DNA of 64,000 nucleotides from Glebionis coronaria (taxonomy: Eukaryota; Streptophyta; Magnoliopsida; Asterales; Asteraceae). The translations under genes and the position numbers were made by a program. Positions 40,570 to 56,960 of this stretch are shown piece after piece. The first letter of the stretch is position 1. Each line of letters opens with the position of its first letter. The DNA is taken from NCBI GenBank assembly GCA_025667525.1, contig CM046878.1, forward strand, positions 399,424,433 to 399,488,432, in the 5' to 3' direction. Below the pieces are notes generated by a model. It saw nothing but the letters and a program-made list of their open reading frames with translations. It ran no database searches and was not told the DNA's origin.

Positions 40570-40650
40570 TCATTTCATTTCACTTCATTTCATTTCATGT
40601 CACTTCATTTCATTTCATTTCACTTCATTTCATTTCATTTCACTTCATAG
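40570..40650. repeat. Pentanucleotide repeat (CATTT/CACTT)n in G1 LTR
   Basis: About 16 units of TTTCA/CTTCA alternating with a partial higher-order pattern. The matching tract in the other LTR is at 48211-48287. In the plus-strand LTR at 3646 only a short ATGAAATGAAATGG remains at about 3840. Confidence 0.85.
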
Positions 40651-40843
40651 TCACTATAATGTGAGCTTATGATTCATGAAATAACCATTCATCAATTTAC
40701 TTAAGAGCACTTCGTACTCACAAACGATGTCCAAACCATCCTCATTCACACCAAATAAACACGTAAACACATAAAACACATAGTCACACATAACACCCTA
40801 AAAATACGACTAAGTGACGAACCTTAAAACCACGGTTGTCACA

Positions 40844-43800
40844 TTAATCCCTCCTAATAGAAATCTCGTCCCGATATTTACTCCTTAGGATCAAACACAC
40901 AATCAACAAATCACATGAGGATACTTGTTCTAATTGAACTCCTCTCATTTCCACGTGAACTTTAGTTCATGACTCAATTTACTAGATATATTAACCAACA
41001 ATGTTTAAATTCATTCCCAAACTCTTGACATCACAGCCCATAAATCTCACAAATGACTCTTTGACAAATCGAAGACTCTTATTAACACTAATCCCGAATA
41101 ACCGTACATGCAAATATGCATTCTCAAACCATATTTCCCAAATCTTAATACATGAAATATATCATGTACACCACCCAATTCCCCAGGTAATTCTATACCC
41201 ATAAGCAATTGGTCCAATCTTTCCAAAGATCATAAATGGACATACAAAACTCGACATCAACTTTTCCATTTTACCAAAACATACCACCCGTTACTATGGG
41301 TGAAACTTACTACATAACTTTGTCACTAAACTTTAGTGGTTTCATCCTTTTAAACAAAGCATATCTTGTTGCTCTCATCCTTTCCCACAAACACCATTTC
41401 CACATTAGTAGTCTCTTTCACGGATTTTAATCCACCATAAGGAAAACTCACCCTATCCTTCCATACAGTGCCTCAAATGGCATTCATCGACTTCTAGTAT
41501 GATAACTATCATTATATGAAAACTTAGACATCGCTAACGAGTTTCCCATATTCCTCTAAATCAGTCACCCAAGCTCTCAACACGACTCCTATACATGTAG
41601 AAATTTCTCACTTCGTCCATCCTTTTCCAGGTAGCTGGATATACTCATATCCAATCATGTTTATCAACTCCCTTTAGTCCATACCACCAAACTACTTAAA
41701 AATTCCAATTTCCTTACACAAGTGACCTATGACGGTGTTTCACATATTCATTATTTCATCATAACTAGGCTCTTCCAATCCAAATCCGCTTATGATATTT
41801 ACATATCACCAAAAGGAAAGTTATCTCAGTTACTCTATCAACTACCATCCAAATCCATGCTACAACTACTTCCATTAAATTTGGATAGCTCATTAGTAGC
41901 ACCTATAGACTTACTTCTTACTTTTCTCCATGAAAGATTTTTTTTTATACTCAACACTTTCTTTATACTTACACAATGTCGTACCTCCAAGGTCATAGTG
42001 CTTCTCATCTTGTCTCAGTTAGTAAAAGCCTTTCGTCCCTCATGACACATCACATCTATAACTCCTCATCCATTCGATTATCGATACTAAGCCTTCCAAC
42101 CAAACAGTATAGGTCAGTGCCATTTCCTTTCCACACTACAGCAATATTAGCAGGCTTAGTGCTTAGTCTACTCATTAGGCTATACCAAAATTTCACCTTC
42201 GGTTCCTATCTCGACCTATTTCATTTCTGATCCGCATCTATCCAGACTTACTTCTTTTTCCTCATCTCATGGCATACATCACGATGATATGCTTCCCGTC
42301 TTTCAAGTCATCTATACGTCAAAATTATCCAAGTAGCTTCACTTGTTTTCCTCGCGACCAGTTCTCCTACTCCATCCTAATAGGGACAGACTAGAGTTTT
42401 AGGTGATTCCTTGCGGATCACACTCTCATCTTATACCCATATTAGTTTCCATATGTCTAAACTAAGCCATATTCTAGATTCTTACTCAAGTCTCATACTT
42501 CTATTACGACCTTGGACCTAACATGAGGTACTTTTAATCATCATCTTCTAGGAATACTTGGTTCTCTCCTTCCATGGTTCTCCCTAATTCCTTCACTATC
42601 ATGTCCAACCAAAATTTCTCACTCAATTCATCAACTCTATGGAAATTGTTATTACATTGGATAATGCATAACTCTCTCTTCCAAAGACCTTCATAAACAC
42701 CTTCTCTAAACTGACCCTATAATCACTTCTCCACGAACTTATTCCGCTCAGCTTTACTACTCATCCCTCGATATTGATTGCCAAGAAAATCTATCTTTGT
42801 GTAGTCACTCGACACCCCTTGTTACTTCCACGAGTTCTTAATCTCCCATGTTATGTAGTCACTCGATCACGATCTATTGGTTCAGCTCTTTGTAGCTCCA
42901 CTCCGGTACTCGATCTGTCCTTCTTCATTACGAACCATACGGAGATTCCCATCATAGTGCTTGTCACCTTTCCAGCCCTTCAACTTCTGTGACTCCTTCG
43001 AAATCTCTTGCATCCTTCTAGCAGCCGACACGTAGTCTTTTCGGCTCCTTGCTTCACGATGTAGCTCTTCATGCACTCCTTCTCGTCTCCATGATGTTAC
43101 CTAGGAACTTCACACTACGTAGTAGCTTCTAACTTCAACTCATCAACCACAATATTTCTAAAGGTTCTTCAACCCCTCAATGGCTCACTCTTCCTTACAT
43201 GTTGTACTTCACCATTAATCAGCCTCCTACCAATCATTCTTTCACATCCATGTTTTCCTTCACGTGTCTACTACTACCTTGCCTCCATAACTATACCAAT
43301 TCCCTTGCGTGTTATTTCCCCATATTTCCATTAGTAGAAACTTTCTACACTACCCACACTTCCGCTAGTACTTTCATCAATCTCCTAATGGTACTTCAAC
43401 CAGCTTCTCATAGCATGACATCTCGTTCCCACGACTAGTCAACCAACTTTACTTACTCCCTTATTCCCGTAACCAATCTAAGTTTCAAAACTACACAAAT
43501 CTTAATCATTCCTTCAACACAACCTTTAAACCAAAATACATCTCTCCATTCTAATATTTATCCATAAGTAATACTATCCAACTCTATCCTCTCATCCTAA
43601 CGTTTCCACAACCGCATAACTAAATCAACCAGGACGTGTACCAAAAAAACTCCAAACGGTCGCGTCCCATAATAAATATAGGGTAAACCGAAATATCAAC
43701 TATAACGAACCCTAGCCAAAACAACTGAAAACGAAAGAATGTAATCTGAAAGTTTCAATGGAGTGTGACAACAACGAAAAATTAGACTCGTCACGTTAGT

Positions 43801-45684
43801 ATTACCAAATTTCAATATCTTAGAAAATTTTAAGTTTTCATCTCAATTAGTTACTTCACATTAGGACCATATTTTAACACCAATAAATGAAATCATAGTC
43901 ATATTTTACCATCTCCGTTACTATCAAAGGGCACAACTCAGTTAGTGTACTAAAACTCACTTTATCTATCATCTCATTTAACAATAAACTCATCTTTTAT
44001 CTTCATTATTTTACCAAAGGTATTCACTAGTTAGTATAGTATAATGTTATTCTAACCATTATCTTGTTTACCCACATTAAACTTATTTCACTTGTTATTA
44101 TGAAACCACTACGTGTTTATAAAATATGGTGTTTTTATTCATTTTATTCTATATTATAATTATTTTATATAGTCCATTTAGGCTTGTTATAACTAACTAT
44201 TACACGTTTACAAGGTGTTGTGTTATTATTATCATTATTAAAATAAAATCTCTCTTTTTACTCTTTCCGTCCATTGAAATACTTCTAAAATTTTTACTCC
44301 ACTTAAGAAAATTATTGTAAAATTTCTTTACCCTTTAAAATGTATTATCACATGTTACCTAGAAAACTAATCCAATTATTTTCAAGACAATTTCTTTATA
44401 ACTTACTACCACAAACTTAATAAAAAGATATGTAAGTCACGATATCTTACCATACACTTACAAATTATTTTCAAAATCATTTTCCTATAATTAGCCAGAC
44501 TTATTTGCAAAATAATTTAGTAGTTCTCATTAATTAAAATACATACCCGAATGTAGACATACATAAAAAAGACTCAAAATGTCGTTGGAACTCCATCAAA
44601 CTCCAGCACTAATAAACTGTTTAAACACGAGAGAACACTACGTACGTTCAAGTTATAATAACTATTAAACGACCGTATATCATAACATAACATCTACTAG
44701 TATATATACATCCGCATATATATACATATTAAATCTCTCAAAACATACTCGTTAGCATACATGTCAAGTCAATCGATCACGTCATACACTCGTTTTTCCA
44801 TACAAGTAATCACCATCTCACCATGCAACAACAAGGCATAAAAACCACCACCAAAACCAACCCATATCGTGTGACCCCATAATCATACAACACGACTATA
44901 ACCTAAAACATATAACACAAAAACCATAGCCATATCACAGGCAACCATTACATAAACCCTTATTGTACAAATACCCAAAATACATATCTCATCATATACA
45001 AGCATGTACTAACCCCTTTTTCATGCAACCATACTTGGAAGTCCATTGGTGTTGCGGCACATATATAATTACGTAGGCCTCCACAATTATAGATGTCCTC
45101 TTTCACCCATGTACTCCCTCCTATGACGACACTTATAAGAAATTAGTACTACACGGAACACATAAGTCTACCACATATATACCACATAAAATAAACTCTA
45201 TATATACCGTATAGGTAAGATAAGAACATCTGATACGTCAACCCTAACTTAATTCATAACTCGAGGCTTAAACGCCAAAACAAATCAATAACAACAAAAT
45301 ATCCAACATTAAAAAAAATGATCATAACCATTTAAGCGGAAATTTAAATCTACTACTAGTCGCAGACTCAACATCGGTACTATCCTATATTACCTAACGC
45401 ACCAATTCTTCTACGCGACATGGGTAACAATAAATAGATTCCTACACTTCCGGTTCATACGTCGCATCAATAGAAAATAAATGAATGTACTTACATATAT
45501 TATATCTCAATAAGTAAGTATGAAAGTAAATAAATATCCAAAACAAAATTAACACTTAATCACTCCATATACTATAATGCACACATACCCCTATGACACC
45601 TACATGCATGGACCCTTAAGCTATAGACTAGGCTACTAGACTAGGCAACCTAATTCTCTATAACCATTGTCTATGATACCATTC
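40844..45684 (-). pseudogene. Internal region of nested G1 element, heavily decayed pol
   Basis: On the minus strand the polypurine tract (40844-40862) is next to the LTR. Upstream of it the integrase C-terminal region is still readable in broken frames at about 40880-41300 (for example IFHVL and a GPFMI block), the same segment as at 3106-3612. An ORF at 42882-43076 on this strand contains YVSAARRMQEISKE, which I do not recognise but whose position corresponds to pol. From about 43500 to 45660 the sequence is AT-rich and no gag is recognisable. No ORF exceeds about 110 codons. Confidence 0.6.
45665..45682 (-). promoter_or_regulatory. Primer binding site of the nested G1 element (decayed)
   Basis: On the minus strand TGGTATCATAGACAATGG starts two bases after the 5' LTR. 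It matches the initiator tRNA-Met site TGGTATCAGAGC except for changes near its 3' end. Confidence 0.65.
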
Positions 45685-48481
<2,797 letters not shown>

Positions 48482-48486
48482 GTATC

Positions 48487-50108
48487 CATGGAAGTTTTCA
48501 TGGATGATTTATCAGTCTTCGGAAACTCATTCGAGTCTTGCCTTTTTAACCTAGAGCGCATGCTCATCCGACGCAAACAAGATCATCTCTTGCTCAATTG
48601 GGAGAAATGTCACTTCATGGTGACTGGAGGAATTGTGCTTGGACACAGAGTCTCCGGAGCCGGATTGGATGTAGAATAGGCCAAGATCGAAGTGATATCT
48701 AAATTACCACCACCCACTAACATTAAAGCCGTTAGAAACTTTCTAGGTCATGCGGGATTCTACCGCCGATTCATTAAAGAGTTCTCCAAAATCGCTAGAC
48801 CGATGACCAAACTCCTTGAAAAAGACATAGTCTTTGATTTCAATGAAGAATGCATAAAGGCATTTGACAAGCTTAAAGACAAGTTAACGAATGCACCGAT
48901 CATGGTTTCACCGGATTAGTCGCGGCCGTTTGAACTTATGTGTGATGCAAGCGATTCCACTGTATGAGTCGTATTAGGACAATGCGAAGGAAAACATTTC
49001 CGTCTTATACACATTGCGAGAAAAAATTTAAATAGCGCGCAGCTCAACTACACAATCGCCGAGAAAGAACTACTTGCCGTAGTCTTTGCTTTCGACAAAT
49101 TCCGATCCTATCTCCTGTTGTCGAAAACGATTGTATTCACCGACCATTTCGCGTTGAGATATCTATTCTCAAAACAAGATGCAAAAAGCCGTGTCTTATT
49201 AGATGGATTTTACTACTCCAAGAATTTGACATCGAAATCCAAAACAAGAAAGGAGCTGAAAACGTCGCAGCCGATCATTTATCGCGACTTAAAAATCCAA
49301 ACATGGAAGAGTTAAGGGATGAAGATATCGACGATTATTTTCCCGATGAAACTCTTGTGAAAATCTCTACGGATGAATCTCCGTGGTTTGCGGATTTTGC
49401 AAATTACCTCGTTGGAAGAATTCTAAGAAAAGGTTTATCCTATCACCAACGATGTAAATTGTTTTCCGACCTAAAACACTATTTCTGGGAAGATCCCTAT
49501 CTTTTAAAAGTATGCCCCGATGGCATGATTAGGAGATGTGTTTACGACACGGAAACAAGGAAGATCCTTGATGAATGTCATCATGGCCCTACTGGGGGAC
49601 ATTATGGTCCTTCCACCACCGCGAAAAAAGTCTTCGATGCTGGTTTTTATTGGCCAACCATTTTTAAAGAGGCCTATACTCTAGTCGAAAATTATGATGC
49701 TTGCCAACGTACTGGTAGCCTCTCACGAAGAGACGAAATGCCTCAAAATAGCATCCAAGTTAGCGAAATATTTGACGTATGAGGAATTGATTTCATGGGA
49801 CCCTTTCTCAAATCCCATTAGTTCGAATATATCTTAGTCACTACTGATTACGTGTCCAAATGGGCCGAGGCCGAAGCTTTACCCACGAACGATTCACGAG
49901 CCGTAATCAATTTTCTAAAAAAGCTTTTCTCTCGTTATGGAATGCCGAAAGTTTTAATTAGTGATCGAGGTTCACATTTTTGTAACAAACAAATGGAGAA
50001 AATCTTAAAGCGTTATGGAGTCACCCATCGCTTTGCCACCGCGTATCATCCACAAACGAGTGGACAAGTGAAAATACCAATAAATCTTTAAAACGAATAC
50101 TCGAAAAA
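48487..50108 (+). pseudogene. Athila/Tat RT (C-terminal half), RNase H and integrase, with stops
   Basis: The RT resumes at once with VFMDDLSVFGNSF, so the second catalytic Asp-Asp is intact. Then come the thumb, and RNase H with SDSTV...LGQ and FTDHFALRYLFSK. Stops lie at 48677, 48917 and 48965, with a frameshift near 49200. In the frame at 49303 integrase has the HHCC finger (HHGPTGGHYGPSTTAKKV) but one Cys is Tyr (TAT at 49693-49695). Core acids are in GIDFMGPF and SDRGSHF. The third acid, Glu in SGQVE, is Lys (AAA at 50071-50073). Further stops lie at 49780 and 49819. The ORF is cut at 50108 by the copia. Confidence 0.9.
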
Positions 50109-50318
50109 TGAAAACCACCACCCTCTCCATCAAAGGAGAGGGTTTATATACCCAAGCCTTGTGATGGGCTTGGGCTTACAATATTGGGCCAGCCTACACA
50201 TGTTGTAGGCTAGGCTTGGCCTTGTTTGTTTAATAAAGATATCTAGACTACGAGCTACTACTTAATATATTGTTGGAGTGACCGAATCTTCCTAAATACG
50301 TAAAACGTATTTCCAACA
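50109..50318 (-). repeat. 3' LTR of the minus-strand copia (about 210 bp)
   Basis: On the minus strand it starts TGTTGGAAATACG and ends GTGGTTTTCA. A TATATAA box lies at about 50142-50150. Just after it, CCCTCTCC-TTTGAT-GGAGAGGG forms an 8-bp hairpin. A purine tract (AGGGGAAGA, 50321-50329) precedes the LTR. The length is short for such an element and rests on the end dinucleotides and the junction with the gypsy sequence; the other LTR is not in the window. Confidence 0.55.
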
Positions 50319-53125
50319 ATCTTCCCCTAAGGGAGGTCACTCCAAACAAGGGTGTTGCCCTAGTTACAATAATAAAATAAACCTAGCATACTATGCTTGT
50401 CTTGAGCTCGTAGTCTTCGTCTTTCTTTTCTTTTTCTTTTCTGGTGAACATGCTGATGTGATCTTTGATATCAATCTTTAGCATTAATCTCTTGCCTTGA
50501 TCTTGTGCATCCATCACTTGTGATCTTCGCCTCCTCGTGACATCATGTCCCACATACTTATACCTTTGTAATTCTTGAAAGCTTCAGAGTTTGATACAGC
50601 GGAAGACTTAACTTTTAGGCTTTCTTGAATTTGTTGAAGTATTAAGTGCGAAAAGTATAAGCATGCGGGGACGACTTCTTCTCAGATTCCGCAACGCCAC
50701 CGTCTTCAAATGCCGCAACATAAGTAGACACGAACTAAATGGCTTTGAACATTTCATTCTAAATCGGTAGCATTTTACCTCCGGTCAGTGAAGAACGTTG
50801 GACGATATAAAATATCGTACTTGTCGCAGGTAGATTTAATTAAAAATCTCCTTGACAAGATTTCGCGGGTAAACCCGTTCTCTTTACTCGACCGTCATTT
50901 GGATAAAATTATCCGCATGATTGAAGCCGTCAATTCTGATTCCTGGAACAAGTTTGATTAATTAAAGAATCGCACCATCGTTGCTTTCCAGTTGTCACGA
51001 GCTTGATTCATATTGAATCTTGCAAGTTACCTACCCAATGCTGTTTAAGGTTAACACTAGAAGGATTTCCACTCATCACTGTGAACACTAAGGTATCACT
51101 CTGAGTGTTCTGGCAAGATCACTAAGATATTGCGTAGAGGCCTGGAACGTGTTTAAATCCAGTTAAGAATTAAACCACTGTTGCTTTCCAGTTATCATAA
51201 GTTTGATTCATAAAGTATCGCACCAGTCACCTACCATGAGCTTTTTGATATTCGTTCAAGAAGGATTTCCATCTTCGTTGCAAATACTTTCGTATTACTC
51301 GGATGTTCAGGCAAGATCATGAAGATTTTGCGTAGGACTCTTAATATCTTACTTTTCACAGTGTGTGAAGAAGCAAGGAATTATGGAAGTGTGTCCTAAT
51401 GAGATATTTGATGATCTTAAATGGCTCTTGACTCGATCGTACACTTTAGATTTTAGTGATCGGAGGCTGGAGAGGAGTGCCACCATTTCAATACCAATTT
51501 ATTCAGAGTGAATAAATCGATAGATAACGTGTTGTCTCCGTGTGATTAAAACAAATACCTTTTGAGAGATATCTGAGTTAGCTGTAATGGGTTGTGCATT
51601 GCATCACTGGGTCCATGATGTCTATCTTCAATATCGAGCATCATTAAAATGATCTCAATAGCATATGTGTTGACCCGGTTTCTGCCTAAAGTTGTAAGGA
51701 GGGCTTCTTTCTTTACGCCCTTTATCTTTACAATTCTTTTTCATTCTTCAACCCCTTCAGCGCTTACCAATACGTCATAACTAGCACCTTGTTGTGATTG
51801 TTCCAGTGCTAACTTAAGTACTTGGTCGGCATTCAGCTACGTTCACAATCTTTCTCCATCTTTCCTAAGGACTACTATTTCTAGCTATGGAATGTCCTTG
51901 GGAAGATTCCTCTGGTTTTGGAAGAATCATAGGACTTAACCTATCATATACCATCCTTATGTCACCACAATCTTCATCGTCGTGAAATAAATGGGTTTTG
52001 GGTAATTATATGTCACCATGAAAATCCATTTTGATATGCAAATCCGTTTTTCTCCCCCTTAACATATGCCACGATATTCGAAAACATTTTGCATATGTCG
52101 GGATGAGCCAGCACATTAAGTCAAACTATTTGTGATAATTTCCCATATTAAATCACATTTTCTCCCCCATATTAAAAATATTAACCCAGTCGATGTTCTT
52201 AATATCAATTGATCAACGGTTTTGGGAAGAAAAATGCAAGTCCGTTTTATCTGCATGATACCGAATGTATGAGATATGATACCGATTTGTAACATGATCA
52301 CATATTCACCATATTAGAAAAAAATGACAAGGTTGGACCTAATGGATGAGAACATCATATGATAAGATCAAATGGTTCTTGTCAGCATATGTTGGTCGCC
52401 TCGTCACGTCTGAAGTCATCTCTTTACACCACGTGTACAATTGGTATTGTTGTCTTGACACCAGTTAGTGAGCTTGGCACGTTCGGCATCGAAGATTCTG
52501 AATGCTTGACAATTGCTACCCCTCAATTATGGACACGTGTTCGATTGAAAGAGTTGTGGTCGTCGTTTGAGTAGTCGCATCGTCGAGTATGTAGATACCA
52601 ATTGTAGATAGCTATGGTTGTAGAGATGATAACTTCATGAAAACAAGACTTCTCTTGTTTTAACAAATAAATGCACTGAAGCGTACACATATTTGTGTTA
52701 GACCAAGTTATAGAGTAAACTTGATCCCTTACAAGGTTTTAAAGTAAACCTTGCCCGAGAAAATTAATTCCCGTTGTGAGCCAAAGCTTTCATAAGAAAT
52801 ACTTGACTTTAATGTGAAAACCGGGTTGCAGTATGAAATAACTATAAGCCATAAGGGCATGTTTTATGAAATATTTACAACTTTTGTACGAACTCTAATT
52901 ATGGTGCCGTGTCAATATTAATCGACATTTCTAAGGCCGTAAATATTATCGTACCAAAAGACATGCCTTTGAAAAATAAATTAAAAACATTTTTGGATTT
53001 TTATGAATTTTTCAATTTTTTTGGTTTTTATATGGTTTTATATTTTTGTATTTTGCTTTTGTGGATAAAAATATAAACAATATATACAGATGATAACCAA
53101 GGATACAGAGAATAGTTTACCACTA
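50319..53125 (-). other. 3' region of the minus-strand copia, with a diverged tandem duplication
   Basis: Between RNase H and LTR there is 2.8 kb without an intact gene. Two copies of a unit of about 200 bases lie side by side at 50941-51141 and 51142-51345. They share TTGCTTTCCAGTT, TTTGATTCATA, AGAAGGATTTCCA and TTGCGTAG in the same order. One minus-strand frame of the left-hand copy reads FATKMEILLERI. The region may be a decayed downstream ORF or a repeat-rich 3' untranslated region. Confidence 0.5.
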
Positions 53126-54541
53126 CTATTCTTTCGCTTCATCTGCCAGTTCCTTTAGAGTCTCAGGCGAAAAAGTTCTCATTCCTAGCTTGTCGGCCAA
53201 AAATTCCATTCGAGCGTGATCTAAAGCCTTCGTGAAAATATCCGCCAATTGATACTCAGATCGGACAAAGTAAAGCTCTATTACTCCATTTTCCACTTGC
53301 TCCTTGATGAAGTGGTAGCGAATGTCAATGTGCTTCGACCGGGAGAATTGAACGTTGTTGCAGCATAAGGCAATTGCAATCTTGTTGTCACAGTACATCA
53401 AAATTTTGTTGAAACCTAGACCATAGTAGGTTAATTGCGATCTCATCCAAAGAATTTTAGCACAGCAACCGGACATAGCTATGTATTCTGCTTCCGTACT
53501 TGAAATTGCAGCGCTTTTCTTCCTTTTCGATGCCCAACTGATTAATCGATCTCCTAGTAGTTGCAAAGTTCCACTCGTGCTACGCCTTGTATCTTGACAT
53601 CCCGCGTGATCCGCATCTACATATGCCATAAGTGCAATCGAGGAGTCCTTCGAATACAGAAGTCCCCGATTAATGGTTCCTTTAAGATACCGAAAGATCC
53701 GTTTAACATTAGCTAAGTGTAACTCAGTAGGTCGAGTTTGATACCGAGCACACATACATATAACAAACTGAAGATCAGGCCGACTAGCTTTGATATACAG
53801 AAGGGTACCGATCATTCCACGATAAATTGTCGGATCAACGGAAACTCCATGTGGATCTGCATCAAGCTTAGTTCGTTCCACCATTGGAGTATCCACGGGG
53901 TCACAAGATTCCATCTTATACTTCTTTAGCGATTCAAGGGCATACTCTGATTGATTGATAAAGATGCCTCTAGGACTCTGAGATATCTGAAGACCTAAGA
54001 AGAATGATACCTTGCCCATCATTGACATCTTAAACTTGGAAGACATGAGTTTCCCAAACTCATCAGATAAGGTTTGGGTCGAGGCTACAAATATAATATC
54101 ATCAACATATATTTGTACCATAATCATATCTTTACCTCGTTTCTGAATGAACAGCGTGGGATCCACCTTGCCTTTAGTGAAGCCTTGCGTAATGAGAAAT
54201 TGTGACAATAGATCATACCATGCGTGGGGAGCTTGCTTCAACCCATAAAGAGCCTTCTTAAGCTTGTACACATGATTAGGATATTTAGGTATCACAAAAC
54301 CATCTGGCTGTTGAACATAGACCTCTTCCTTGATTTCACCATTGAGAAATGTCGTCTTCACATCCATGTGATAGATGATCATATTCATGTGGGCTGCATA
54401 AGTAAGGAATAGTCTAATAGCTTCCAAACAGGCAACAGGTGCAAAGGATTCCATAAAGTCGATGCCTAATAATTTCTTGTATCCACGAGCTACTTGTCGA
54501 GCTTTGTTCTTCAAAATTCCGCCTAACTCATCGAGTTTCAC
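53126..54541 (-). pseudogene. Copia reverse transcriptase and RNase H, largely open
   Basis: A 471-codon ORF, nearly complete RT plus RNase H. RT blocks: [19 protein letters not shown], then [15 protein letters not shown] (first catalytic Asp), [20 protein letters not shown], and QIYVDDIIF (catalytic Asp pair intact). RNase H blocks: [18 protein letters not shown] and [10 protein letters not shown], followed by [19 protein letters not shown]. All visible catalytic residues are present, unlike the copia at 16460. A stop at 54542-54544 separates it from the upstream coding region, so it is called a pseudogene, but this is the best preserved polymerase in the window. Confidence 0.9.
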
Positions 54542-55759
54542 CTTCTAAACCCATTTCTAAGTGAGTAATTACACTTGATCCGGGCATGGGAAAAGTTCCC
54601 ATACTTCAAGACGTATAAATTCATTAAGTTCTTCTTATATAGCTTCTATCCAACAGGATTGAGTAAAAGCTTCATGCCATGTCTTAGGTTCAACTTCAGT
54701 GAAAAAAGCATCAAAATGACAAAACATTGCATTTTCTTGTAGCTGACTTCGTGTGGATACCGGGCGATTAGGGTCACCAATAATAGAATCTATAGGATGA
54801 TCCTTTGTCCACTAGCTGTCATGTTCACGAATCCGTAGATTGGAGTAAACTATAGTAGGAGCTTCCTCTGAGAGGACGACCCGACTTGATTACGGTTGGG
54901 AATAGGTACACTAAAGAATGGGAGTTCACGCATTTGAGCGAATTCCAAATCGTGATCATCATCATCCTCTTCATCATCAATAGGCATAACATGGGTAGTT
55001 GATTCGGGTGTTGGTTGAGAATTACTAGTTGATGGTATATCTTTACCAATTATAGGTGCAGACGTATCAGATTGTGCTTCGGTTGCTGGAGTAACAACTT
55101 CGGTTACCGGAGCTATTACCTCAGGTTCTGGAGCAACAATACTTGCTGGAGTAAAGAATTCATCAAAGAACGGTTGAAACAACGTATCCCATTCATTCCT
55201 AGAAGGTGGTGTAAATGATGATGAAGTAGGGTTGTTTGGGACAAGACCAGAACTAATGTTACTGGGTCCCATTTCATGAAGTGCGGGTTCAGAGCTGCTT
55301 TGCTCAGAAACCATTGCTGTCAGCTCATCAAAATCAACATTCATAGTTTCGAGGATCTTGCGAGAGTTACGGTTGTAGATTCGGTATGCCTTCTTTGCGG
55401 GTGTGTAACCAATGAAAATACCAATATCAGCCTTTGGTTGAAGTTTTCCCAATTTGTCACCATCATTATTTGGATAGCAAAGAGAACCAAATACATGAAT
55501 ATATGATAAATCTGGTACTTTTCCATGGAGAAGCACGTAAGGTGATTTACCATGGCGTTTACGAATTAGTGACCGGTTTTGGGTGTACACTGCTGTAGAT
55601 ACTGCTTCTGCCCATAAAAATAATGATCCTTTGCGTAAATTAACATCGTTCGAGCAGCTTCCATAAGTGTGCGATTTTGCCTTTCAACGACACCGTTTTG
55701 TTGTGGAGTGCGTGCAACGGATGTTTCATGAGATATGCCAACTTCTTCATAATAATCAC
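54542..55759 (-). pseudogene. Copia integrase C-terminal region and linker, truncated
   Basis: On the minus strand, 55755 to about 55590 encodes the end of the integrase core with TSVARTPQQNGVVERQNRTL; the third catalytic acid (Glu in VVERQ) is intact here. The frame changes near 55590 to that of 54850-55590, with PDLSYIHVFGSLCYP and GYTPAKKAYRIYNRNSRK, then an acidic Ser/Pro-rich linker. Near 54850-54545 the frame shifts again into the RT start with stops. The gene is cut at 55759 within DYYEEVGI by the Athila-like element. Confidence 0.85.
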
Positions 55760-56960
55760 TGATGTAGTAGTTTTTACTACCCTTTAGGAAAAGAGCGTAA
55801 AAAGCGGTAAGTATTAACGAGCGGTTTAGGAAAACCACAAGTTATGACCCAATGAGTGGGGATCGTTCTCTCGAGGAGGCACGTGTGTTGCGTGATGAAT
55901 GATTGATTATGTTTTTGATTATTAATGAGAAGAAAAGAAGAGAATATGACGAAGACGAAAAAATAGAAAAATAAGGCAAAAACACTACTAGAAAGTTACG
56001 ACGAAGAACGTAAAAAAATGCAAAATTTAAAATTTTGACCTAAAAATTCCTAAAAATTACTAAAAAATCCCAAATAATATTCTAAGAGTTTACAAAAAAT
56101 CCAAACTTGCCAAAACCTTTTAATTAATTTAATAATGACTTTTAAGTGTTAATTAAAGCCCTAAAAATCACTTTTAAATATTAAAAAGCCCTAAACAAGA
56201 TTTTATAGTTTGTAAACCTTAAAAACAACCTAATTAAGCTAAAAACTATTTTTTAAAATTTTAAAACCAATTTAAACTATTTTTAAACTCCTAAAAACTA
56301 TTAAAATCTATTAAATCTTAAATTAATTCTAAAAATTAATTGAAAAGCCTAAAAATTATTCTACAAATGGGAAAAGTCCTAATTAATGATAAAGAACCTA
56401 GGAAAAATGAAAAAGAATTAAAAATAAAACTTTGAATTTTTAATAATAAAATAATATTAAAATAATGCTAAAAATAAAAAGTTTCTAAAATTAATTCTAA
56501 AAAATTTCTAAAATCTTAAAATAATCTAACTAAGAGAAAAACACAAATTAAAGTTCCTAAACCCTTTTTAATAATTTTATAAAAATGTTTAAAGTTTATA
56601 AAAAACCTTAAAATATTATAAAATTAAAAATTAAAGTTTATAAAACCAAAACAAGATGTAAACCTCAAATTATTATTATAAAAGCTAAAATTATTTTTCC
56701 TAACTTAAAAACTACTTTTTTCTATTTTTTAATAATTTAATAAAAACCGGGTATTAAATAAATCCTAGAAAATAATTAAATAAAAGGAAAATTATAAAAC
56801 TAAGCCAGAAAAATCAACAATCCAATAATGGTCCTAGGAAAAATAAGCTAAACAAAATTAGCTTAATAAATAAGCTAGAAAAGCTCAAAATAAGCTACGG
56901 CTTTTATATAAGCTAACAAAAGAAAAGAGGTTAAATATCGTTTGAAAACAAACCCTAACG

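Larger units (their letters stand above)
50109..55759 (-). mobile_element. Ty1/copia element, minus strand, truncated by a later insertion
   Basis: Inserted at 50108/50109 in the Athila/Tat integrase; the target site is AAAAA (50104-50108). From right to left on the minus strand it carries the end of integrase, RT, RNase H, a 2.8 kb 3' region and a short LTR. The 5' LTR, gag, protease and most of integrase should lie to the right of the Athila-like insertion at 55760, outside the window. RT residues resemble the SIRE-like elements common in Asteraceae. Confidence 0.85.
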
